From assembly GCA_014804285.1 (NCBI GenBank), contig JAAVAA010000076.1:1-11266 (forward strand): 11,266 nucleotides of DNA, in the 5' to 3' direction. This document shows positions 6,644-11,266 of this stretch, in pieces. Source of the DNA: Lachnospiraceae bacterium. GTDB lineage: Bacteria; Bacillota; Clostridia; Lachnospirales; Lachnospiraceae. The position numbers and the translations under genes are program-made. The notes below the pieces were generated by a model. The model saw only the letters and a program-made list of their open reading frames with translations, was not told the origin of the DNA and searched no databases. Each line of letters starts with the position of its first letter. The first letter of the stretch is position 1.

Positions 6644-6696
6644 CTTTTTTCTCCTTCTATCTTACCTTTTTCTTCCTCTACAGTCACGATCCGCAA

Positions 6697-7371
6697 TCAT
6701 CCATAAATCCTGCAGGCAGCATACTTGGAATATGCCCCGGCACGGCAATTCGTAAGCTGCAGAGCATCCCTGATTATATCCGGTAAAAATGCATCCCATT
6801 TAACTTCCAGAATGATTACCGGGTCTCCTGCCGGTATTGTCACACAGTCAGGATTTAAAAAATCCACACAGCCAAGTCCTGTTCTGATGTTATAGTCCAA
6901 CGTAATGCGGACATTTCCCGGTGTATACACAAAGGGCTCTCTGGTGTAATCCACAATCGTCTTCGGCATAAGCCCCTCCCACTGCATCTTACGGCAAAGC
7001 TCTTTTACCAACTCATACGGACTTTCCTGCATAAAACCATAGTCCCCTCTTGCAATTGCCCTGGCCTCCGGTTCCGTAAGCGGAACGCTTTCCTTACTGG
7101 TGAGGCTGTTTCGCTTTATCTTTTTTTCTAAATGAATGACAGACAAATCTCCATTATAATAACGGATCCGGAATTTTTCCCGTCTGTCCACGCCGTCAAT
7201 TTTTTCCCGTAAGGCTTTGTCATGTAAATTATCAAAATACAGACTCCTTATGGTGTATCTGCCGTTCTTCGCATAAGGATCCGGCTTTGCCACCGCCTGC
7301 ATACGCTGTCTGACCAGCACTGCATCGAAAGCACTGATCTCATGCTTCCACTCATGCCGAAAATTCTCCAC
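6697..7371 (-). CDS. VTC-domain protein, polyphosphate polymerase-like
   Basis: A 224-residue soluble protein of the VTC (CYTH-superfamily tunnel) fold, the catalytic domain that in yeast Vtc4 makes polyphosphate from ATP. The charged residues lining the tunnel are present in order: KHEIS (9-13), SLYFDN (43-48), RREKFRIRYY (63-72), HLEKKIKR (80-87), DYTREPF (141-147), RITLDYN (155-161), ILEVKWD with E189 (187-193) and SKYAACR (215-221). This set of paired basic residues and a metal-binding glutamate argues for an active enzyme, though other triphosphate substrates are possible for the fold. The start is GTG at 7371, fixed by AAGGAGG at 7379-7385; no ATG fits the family start. First gene of the operon with DUF4956 and CotH. 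Confidence 0.9.
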   Translation of the reverse strand: MENFRHEWKHEISAFDAVLVRQRMQAVAKPDPYAKNGRYTIRSLYFDNLHDKALREKIDGVDRREKFRIRYYNGDLSVIHLEKKIKRNSLTSKESVPLTEPEARAIARGDYGFMQESPYELVKELCRKMQWEGLMPKTIVDYTREPFVYTPGNVRITLDYNIRTGLGCVDFLNPDCVTIPAGDPVIILEVKWDAFLPDIIRDALQLTNCRAGAYSKYAACRIYG

Positions 7372-7394
7372 CCGTCGTCCTCCTTCCTCTGAAC

Positions 7395-7403
7395 ACTATA
7401 CCA
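7395..7403 (-). promoter_or_regulatory. Extended -10 promoter candidate of the VTC operon
   Basis: On the minus strand TGGTATAGT (7403-7395) is an extended -10 element (TGnTATAAT with one mismatch), ending ten bases before the ribosome site of the VTC gene. No good -35 hexamer lies 16-18 bases ahead, which is common for extended -10 promoters. The leader would be very short. Confidence 0.45.
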
Positions 7404-7502
7404 AAATATGCTTGGCAACTGGCATCAGTTTATCTCCAAAATTTGTCCAACACATGGAAAATTTGTGAATTTTTTGTGTTTGACTGCCCTTATGAGACAA
7501 CA

Positions 7503-7524
7503 GTCAGTTGCTTCGCTAACTGAC
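7503..7524. repeat. Small inverted repeat GTCAGTT/AACTGAC
   Basis: GTCAGTT (7503-7509) and AACTGAC (7518-7524) are perfect seven-base arms around an eight-base loop. A second short pair, GACTG/CAGTC, overlaps it on the left. No T run follows on either strand, so it is not an obvious terminator. Role unknown. Confidence 0.5.
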
Positions 7525-7530
7525 CTTATG

Positions 7531-7570
7531 TTAAAGAAAGCCCCCACGTTGTACACACAACACGAGGGCT
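7531..7570 (-). terminator. Terminator-like hairpin after the small charged protein
   Basis: Arms 7539-7552 and 7557-7570 pair as AGCCC/GGGCT at the base and GTTGT/ACAAC near the ACAC loop, with a small internal mismatch region. On the minus strand the stem is followed by CTTTCTTTAA. It lies 25 bases after the stop of the gene at 7595-7906 and before the VTC operon promoter. Confidence 0.65.
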
Positions 7571-7594
7571 CTCATCTATTAGAAAAATACTACT

Positions 7595-7906
7595 TCATAC
7601 AACCACTTTATTGAAGGCGGCACTTCTGCCTGCCGCTGAAATCATCTTTTCCATTTCAGTCTTGGTATCTGTTTTGCCGTTTTCTTTTGTCTTGGAAGCT
7701 GCGTTTTCGGTTTCTTTTTGTTCCTGACCGCTTCTCTCCTTAGCTTTATCGCTTTCTTCCATAAGGGTCTCCATACTTTGAGATGCGATCATTGCCTTCA
7801 TCTGATAGATTCCCTTTTTAATCTGCTTTTCCTCTTCGGCGCGCTGCTGTACTTTACTCTTCTGATTTCCCATAAACGCCTTGACATCTCCTACTTCTAC
7901 TTTCAC
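7595..7906 (-). CDS. Small highly charged protein of unknown function
   Basis: 103 residues, starting at GTG 7906, chosen because AGGAGG at 7915-7920 lies eight bases ahead. I do not recognise the family. The first 55 residues look helical (EVGDVKAFMGNQ, then QQRAEEEKQIKKGIYQMKAMI). Residues about 53-86 are a low-complexity run of E, K, T, S and Q, probably disordered. The end is SAAGRSAAFNKVVV. There is no membrane segment, signal peptide or cysteine. It is a single gene between the M56 protease gene and the VTC operon, with its own terminator-like hairpin downstream. Coding status is supported by the ribosome site, the charge-biased composition and the terminator, but it could be conserved only in close relatives. 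Confidence 0.68.
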   Translation of the reverse strand: MKVEVGDVKAFMGNQKSKVQQRAEEEKQIKKGIYQMKAMIASQSMETLMEESDKAKERSGQEQKETENAASKTKENGKTDTKTEMEKMISAAGRSAAFNKVVV

Positions 7907-7955
7907 GTCTTAATCCTCCTATGCAAAAATTGACAGCACTGCCTGTTTTGATGAT

Positions 7956-7979
7956 CTGTGCGCAATATTCTGCACACAG
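7956..7979. repeat. Imperfect inverted repeat ahead of the small charged protein gene
   Basis: CTGTGCGCA (7956-7964) and TGCACACAG (7971-7979) form nine-base arms with one mismatch around ATATTC. It lies about 50 bases upstream of the GTG start at 7906, partly where a weak TTGACT box would place the core promoter, so an operator role is possible. No regulator can be assigned. Confidence 0.4.
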
Positions 7980-7980
7980 T

Positions 7981-8053
7981 CAAAAGAACAAACAGCGGAC
8001 AGTGCCCATACATCTATAAAACTTACTCCCTTATCTGTATCGGTCTGTCCGCT
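7981..8053 (-). terminator. Long stem with T-rich tail after the M56 protease gene
   Basis: AGCGGACAG (7994-8002) and CTGTCCGCT (8045-8053) are perfect nine-base arms. The stem can continue through CC/GG and ATACA/TGTAT (8008-8012 with 8036-8040) to a loop of about 23 bases. On the minus strand it is followed by GTTTGTTCTTTTG (7993-7981), so it may end transcription of the BlaI/M56 pair. The large loop is unusual for a terminator, so a leader structure of the next gene is an alternative. Confidence 0.45.
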
Positions 8054-8177
8054 TATACTTTTTATACAAATTGCATGAATCGTCCATTATTTGTCATGAA
8101 ACACCTATTTTGTTTCTACGGACTTTCCATTAATCTTTTTTATGCATCCCTCCCTACAAGTTACTTACTATATCTTA

Positions 8178-9428
8178 CTAATGTGAGTAAAGTGTTTCAC
8201 TATCTACGTATACCAAATAGATATTAAGCCCATCAATGTTAAGAAACTCTGATGCAATAGTCTTCATATTATTCTGTTCATCCTCATCCATAACCTTTTC
8301 TTTACCTACAACCACAATATTAGCATATGCATCTATGTCATCAAAATCCTCTAAGATCACCGCCACTTCAGTAATATTATCTTTATCATAATCCAGCAAC
8401 ATTTGTTGTAATTCAATTTCCTTCTTTTTTGTTTGTACCAGAGCAGGGCTCAAATCTGTTGAAATGCTCTCATTAAACTGATGTTTCTGCGATGCATTCG
8501 TCAAGAAACAAATTCCTATCACGATAAATCCCAAAAATGAAAGAAACAACACCGCAAATGTCGGTCTTTTATACCTCAATATAGATTTCACTCTTTGTTT
8601 TACCCCCACTTCTCCAAATGCTAACGGATAGACAATTGCAATTCGTTTCTTGAAACTGCATGACAATAAAGACTCTGAATATTCTTTCTTTTCTGCTGCA
8701 CTCATATTTTTGATTACCTTTTCATCACAAGCCAACTCAATATCCCTGCAAAACAATATAAACGCAACCCAACTCAGCGGATTAAACCAATAAATTGCTA
8801 AAATTAAAAATGCTGTCATTTTCCATATATGGTCTTTACGCTGTAAATGTGCCTTTTCATGCGCAATCACATATTCCACGTCTGATTCATCGATTCCTGA
8901 CGGCAGATAAATATATGGTCGGAAAAAGCCAAAAACAAAAGGTGAACGCACATAATCACAAAGACAAATCTTTTCCTGAAGCAAAACAGACTCCTTCAAA
9001 TGTCCTCTCAACCGCAAGTTCATGATTACCACATAGAGCAATAATCCAAATGCTCCGCATATCCAAATCATACCTAGCTCTGACATCAAAGTATTTCCGT
9101 AGTCATACTCTAAAGTTGTTCCCTCATGGTAAGTATCTCCAAGATACTCATTCACCACCGCATCCAGTGTTTTCACTCCTGTTGTAATATTCAATTTATG
9201 ATGTGATTCCGACAAAATGTTCTTCGTTATTACCTCGTCCGACGAAACTAAACCAAAGGGACTCTCAATTGAAAACGGACAAACCAATCGGATTGCCACA
9301 AGTCCCCATGACAGACAAATAATCCACCTCGGTGTTTTTCGTGCAATCAGTCTTAAAATTACTACCACCACAATCAACCAACTTGCTGCAAGGCTCATGT
9401 TGAGCAATTTTAAGAAAATATCACTCAT
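8178..9428 (-). CDS. M56-family (BlaR1/MecR1-like) membrane metalloprotease without a beta-lactam sensor domain
   Basis: 416 residues from ATG 9428, chosen because GGAGG lies nine to ten bases ahead and the ATG overlaps the repressor stop (ATGAGTGA). An in-frame upstream codon at 9452 lacks support. Membrane segments are near 8-30, 36-53, 117-136, 204-227 and 291-312. The zinc site HEKAH is at 190-194, with E231 in DIELACDE as the third ligand. BlaR1 and MecR1 are near 600 residues and end in a penicillin-binding domain. Here only about 100 residues follow the last membrane segment, lacking SxxK and KTG motifs, so beta-lactams are unlikely to be the signal. The C-terminal part (about 352-412) has a strand-helix-strand pattern like small ring-building domains of FliF or SpoIIIAF. 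By analogy it senses an outside signal and inactivates the BlaI-type repressor. Confidence 0.88.
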   Translation of the reverse strand: MSDIFLKLLNMSLAASWLIVVVVILRLIARKTPRWIICLSWGLVAIRLVCPFSIESPFGLVSSDEVITKNILSESHHKLNITTGVKTLDAVVNEYLGDTYHEGTTLEYDYGNTLMSELGMIWICGAFGLLLYVVIMNLRLRGHLKESVLLQEKICLCDYVRSPFVFGFFRPYIYLPSGIDESDVEYVIAHEKAHLQRKDHIWKMTAFLILAIYWFNPLSWVAFILFCRDIELACDEKVIKNMSAAEKKEYSESLLSCSFKKRIAIVYPLAFGEVGVKQRVKSILRYKRPTFAVLFLSFLGFIVIGICFLTNASQKHQFNESISTDLSPALVQTKKKEIELQQMLLDYDKDNITEVAVILEDFDDIDAYANIVVVGKEKVMDEDEQNNMKTIASEFLNIDGLNIYLVYVDSETLYSH

Positions 9429-9792
9429 TCGTATTTTCCTCCGCGTCGTCAATCATTTTTCTAATTTCATCAGCTTCCTTCGATGTCAATGAACTGTATT
9501 TGGTGAAAGCCGCAATAAAAGCAGGCAGAGAACCATTAAAAGTTTCATCTACATATTTTCTACTCTGACCGGCATAAAAATCCTGTCTCGAAATGACCAT
9601 GCGAATCATACCATTATCGTTCTGAAAAAGCCCTTTATCACATAACCTGCGAATTACCGTGTGAGTAGTAGTTCGTTTCCAGTTAAATTCTACTGCCGAA
9701 AGCTTTACAAGCTCTGATGAAGTAATGGGTTCATGTTCCCAAATCATATCCGCAAACTTTGCCTCAATAATACCCAACTGTATTTCTTGCAC
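9421..9792 (-). CDS. BlaI/MecI/CopY-family transcriptional repressor
   Basis: A 123-residue winged-helix repressor. The start was set at GTG 9792 (MQEIQLG): AGGAGG at 9802-9807 is nine bases ahead, whereas the upstream in-frame TTG at 9801 touches that site. The DNA-binding domain spans about 5-70, with ITSSELVKL (23-31), the recognition helix NWKRTTTHTVIRRLCDKGLF (37-56), and the wing at 58-68. The C-terminal helices (about 88-118) serve dimerisation and contain the region where relatives are cut by their M56 partner. Its last codons overlap the start of the M56 protease gene, so the two are co-translated. Two 17-bp dyads in its promoter suggest that it represses its own operon. No beta-lactamase or penicillin-binding protein gene lies nearby. 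Confidence 0.9.
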   Translation of the reverse strand: MQEIQLGIIEAKFADMIWEHEPITSSELVKLSAVEFNWKRTTTHTVIRRLCDKGLFQNDNGMIRMVISRQDFYAGQSRKYVDETFNGSLPAFIAAFTKYSSLTSKEADEIRKMIDDAEENTNE

Positions 9793-9814
9793 CGTTCTCA
9801 ACCTCCTTCATGCA

Positions 9815-9831
9815 GACTACATGGAATCGTC
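9815..9831. promoter_or_regulatory. Putative repressor operator 1
   Basis: GACTACATGGAATCGTC has half sites GACTA and TCGTC, an imperfect copy of the dyad GACTA-N7-TAGTC found intact 26 bases away. It lies downstream of the likely transcription start, between promoter and ribosome site of the BlaI-type gene. Confidence 0.5.
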
Positions 9832-9839
9832 TCATATAC

Positions 9840-9868
9840 AGACTACCCGATATAGTCTTTTATGTCAA
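9840..9868 (-). promoter_or_regulatory. Promoter of the BlaI/M56 operon, overlapping operator 2
   Basis: On the minus strand TTGACA (9868-9863) is a perfect -35 box and TAGTCT (9845-9840) a poor -10 box, with a 17-base spacer. The dyad GACTA-N7-TAGTC at 9841-9857 fills the spacer and part of the -10 box, so a bound repressor would block polymerase. The -35 assignment is firm; the -10 position is less so. Confidence 0.6.
9841..9857. promoter_or_regulatory. Putative repressor operator 2 (perfect dyad)
   Basis: GACTACCCGATATAGTC has perfect five-base arms GACTA and TAGTC. Its size and place fit BlaI/MecI-type operators, which are short dyads overlapping the promoter of the repressor gene. The paired site at 9815-9831 suggests cooperative binding. 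Confidence 0.6.
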
Positions 9869-9879
9869 GTATTAATATT

Positions 9880-9936
9880 TTATTTCAGGCCATTCTCCAT
9901 CTCCAGCCGGTCTTCGTAGTTTAAAAACTTTGCCAT
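9880..9936 (-). pseudogene. 18-codon relic resembling the start of an IS30-family transposase
   Basis: A short frame encodes MAKFLNYEDRLEMENGLK and then stops. It has a strong purine-rich ribosome site (GGGGAGAGGAGAG ahead of the ATG at 9936). The sequence follows the well-known opening of IS30-type transposases, where a few residues precede (L)-x-(Y/F)-x-(E/D)-R-(L/I)-x-I-x-x-x-L before the helix-turn-helix. Everything after codon 18 is missing and the BlaI-type promoter begins instead. It may be a deletion relic. A genuine small peptide gene is a less likely alternative. The match is from memory of the family and covers few residues. Confidence 0.5.
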
Positions 9937-9973
9937 AATCTCTCCTCTCCCCGCCAGCTATATTGCTTTCACA

Positions 9974-10006
9974 CAAAAACAGGAAGAACATTTCTGCTCC
10001 TCCTGT
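9974..10006 (-). terminator. Strong intrinsic terminator after the PaaK/ACT genes
   Basis: On the minus strand ACAGGAGGAGCA (10006-9995), a GAAA tetraloop and TGTTCTTCCTGT (9990-9979) form a 12-pair stem with two G-T pairs, running straight into a T run (TTTTTG, counting the last stem base). It lies about 105 bases after the ACT gene stop and ends transcription before the IS30-like relic. Confidence 0.85.
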
Positions 10007-10110
10007 ATTTGTATCGTCACTTTCACTGTATTGATTTATTCTGTTTGTATTCATCTTTCCCTCTCAGACGGGAATCTCGGATTACAATTGAGAAACGAGA
10101 ATCTTTAGGC

Positions 10111-10542
10111 TTAGTGGATCCCAAGATCTTCTCCTTTAATTGTAGCAATGCCGTTCTTTTCGAGAAGCTCCGTCAGTCCGTCTGTGTTCGCCACGCGGAA
10201 AATCATGCATGCCTGTCCATCCTTCTGACCAAAGACGGAGTACATATACTCCACATCTATCTCTGCTTTGGAAATCACACCAAGCACCAAGCCAAGTCCG
10301 CCGGGCGTATCCGGAACCGTCACGCCCACAACAGGCGTCATGGTCAGGATAAATCCCTCCTCCAGAAGAATGGAGGAAGCCTTTGAGGCATCGTCCACAA
10401 TAAGCCGCAGAACACCGTAGTCCGCAGTCTCCGCAATATTGATTGCCCGCATATTCACCTGATTTTCCGAGAGAATACTGGTAATATCCGCAAGCTGTCC
10501 TGCTTTATTTTCCAAAAATACTGAAATCTGAGGTATCGTCAT
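10111..10542 (-). CDS. Tandem ACT-domain protein linked to PaaK
   Basis: 143 residues with two ACT domains, about 1-70 (IPQISVFLENKAGQLADITSIL, the classic ACT opening) and 72-138 (VGVTVPDTPGGLGLVLGVI). ACT domains bind small ligands, usually amino acids. This stand-alone tandem form is commonly found beside phenylacetate-CoA ligase and indolepyruvate oxidoreductase genes in anaerobes, so it probably senses an aromatic amino acid or a breakdown product. The start was set at ATG 10542 (MTIPQIS) because GGAGGAG lies six bases ahead; longer in-frame starts would overlap the ligase gene. It begins 16 bases after the ligase stop, in the same operon. The ligand is not identifiable from the sequence. 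Confidence 0.9.
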   Translation of the reverse strand: MTIPQISVFLENKAGQLADITSILSENQVNMRAINIAETADYGVLRLIVDDASKASSILLEEGFILTMTPVVGVTVPDTPGGLGLVLGVISKAEIDVEYMYSVFGQKDGQACMIFRVANTDGLTELLEKNGIATIKGEDLGIH

Positions 10543-10558
10543 CTTTTTCTCCTCCATT

Positions 10559-11266
10559 TTATATTTTCCGCTTATCAATTACACGCACTGCTTTACCCTC
10601 ACTTCTGGTAATGGACTTGGGCGCCACCAGACGCACCTTGGCGTAGATACCCAGCATAGCCTTGAGCGCTGACACTAATCCTTTCTCCATCTCCGTAATC
10701 TTACCCAGATTGTCAGAGAAATTCTCGGAAGTCATCTCCACCATTACCTCCAGCGTATCGGAATTGTTAATACGGTCTACAATGATCTGATAGTTTGCGG
10801 GATATCCCTGCTCCAGAAGCACTGTCTCTATCTGGGACGGGAATACGTTGACTCCCTTGATAATAAGCATATCGTCGCTTCTGCCCATAGGCTTGCTCAT
10901 CTTAACATGGGTGCGGCCGCAAGAGCACTTCTTTCTGGTCAGTATACAAATGTCTCTAGTGCGGTAGCGAAGAAGCGGAAAAGCCTCCTTGGTAATAGCC
11001 GTAAACACCAGCTCACCCTTGCTGCCCTCGGGAAGAACCTCCCCTGTATCCGGATCGATGATTTCGGCAATAAAATGATCCTCATTGATATGCATACCGG
11101 TCTGCTCACTGCATTCAAAGGAGACGCCAGGACCGCTGGTCTCTGTGAGCCCGTAGATATCATAGGCCTTGATACCCAGTTTATTTTGAATATCCTGACG
11201 CATCTCCTCGCTCCACGCCTCGGCTCCAAAGATTCCGGCTTTCAGCTTGATCTTGTCCCTCAGTCC
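10559..11266 (-). CDS. paaK: Phenylacetate-CoA ligase family protein (C-terminal part, cut by window edge)
   Basis: The reading frame is open to the window edge at 11266, so only the last 235 residues of a protein usually near 430 residues are seen. The visible part begins GLRDKIKLKAGIFGAEAW, which leads into the adenylate-forming core. Motifs: AYDIYGLTE (34-42 of the fragment), the YRTRD motif, a zinc-knuckle-like CSCGR, GRSDDMLIIKGVNVFPSQIE in the hinge, and SEGKAVRVID with the C-terminal catalytic lysine. The family activates phenylacetate or related aryl acids to CoA thioesters with ATP. In anaerobes lacking the phenylacetate pathway, copies next to ACT and indolepyruvate oxidoreductase genes handle aryl acids from aromatic amino acid fermentation. 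The partner oxidoreductase would lie beyond the edge, if present. The substrate is not proven. Confidence 0.92.
   Translation of the reverse strand, partial: GLRDKIKLKAGIFGAEAWSEEMRQDIQNKLGIKAYDIYGLTETSGPGVSFECSEQTGMHINEDHFIAEIIDPDTGEVLPEGSKGELVFTAITKEAFPLLRYRTRDICILTRKKCSCGRTHVKMSKPMGRSDDMLIIKGVNVFPSQIETVLLEQGYPANYQIIVDRINNSDTLEVMVEMTSENFSDNLGKITEMEKGLVSALKAMLGIYAKVRLVAPKSITRSEGKAVRVIDKRKI

Noticed and set aside
7958..8227. 89-residue frame on the plus strand
   Set aside because: No ribosome site, composition unlike a protein, overlaps the 3' end of the M56 gene and the long stem.
8178..9792. Beta-lactam resistance operon
   Set aside because: The M56 protein lacks the penicillin-binding sensor domain and no beta-lactamase or penicillin-binding protein gene is present.
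9872..10054. 60-residue minus-strand frame
   Set aside because: It reads through the strong terminator at 9974-10006 and covers the IS30-like relic in another frame; the relic has the better ribosome site.
10009..10386. 125-residue plus-strand frame opposite the ACT gene
   Set aside because: Antisense shadow of the tandem-ACT protein, which has clear family motifs and a ribosome site.

Overview
The window looks like a chromosomal segment of a low-to-moderate-GC Gram-positive anaerobe of the class Clostridia, most likely Lachnospiraceae. This rests on the strong AGGAGG ribosome sites, GTG starts, the VTC/DUF4956/CotH gene set, the PaaK plus tandem-ACT pair, a BlaI/BlaR1-like pair and the protein sequences themselves. 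The assignment comes from family knowledge, not from a search.

Left part (1-1900): an ECF-type sigma factor gene (57-545) is followed directly by a one-pass membrane protein that is probably its anti-sigma partner (547-1161). A CPBP-family membrane protease (1219-1881) converges on them.

Accessory part (1955-4090): a 3'-truncated IS110-family transposase (1955-2755) is followed by AT-rich DNA with two related palindromes in opposite orientation (2882-2918, 2965-3001). Next comes a MazF/PemK-like toxin with a C-terminal coiled coil and no visible antitoxin (3173-3805), behind a perfect TTGACA-N17-TATAAT promoter. Directly after the toxin lies a second promoter-like sequence and three hairpins that share the loop ACGAG(T/C)G while their stems differ. 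The last hairpin resembles a terminator. I read 3806-4047 as a candidate structured small RNA and consider it the most novel item here.

Central operon (minus strand, 7400 to 4052): a VTC-domain polyphosphate polymerase-like protein (GTG start), a DUF4956 membrane protein and a secreted or membrane-anchored CotH-type kinase. It has a promoter candidate in front and a clear terminator behind. The CotH protein carries two adjacent tandem-repeat arrays (27-nt and 15-nt periods) inside its kinase-like fold. A cytosolic polymer synthase, a membrane protein and an outside kinase suggest a joint cell-surface phosphate-related function. The exact function is not established from the sequence.

Right part (7595-11266, all minus strand): a small, highly charged unknown protein; a BlaI-type repressor and an M56 (BlaR1-like) membrane protease in overlapping frames, with two 17-bp dyads at the promoter; an 18-codon relic that looks like the start of an IS30-type transposase; then a PaaK-type aryl-CoA ligase (cut by the window edge) and a tandem-ACT protein, ending in a strong GAAA-loop terminator.
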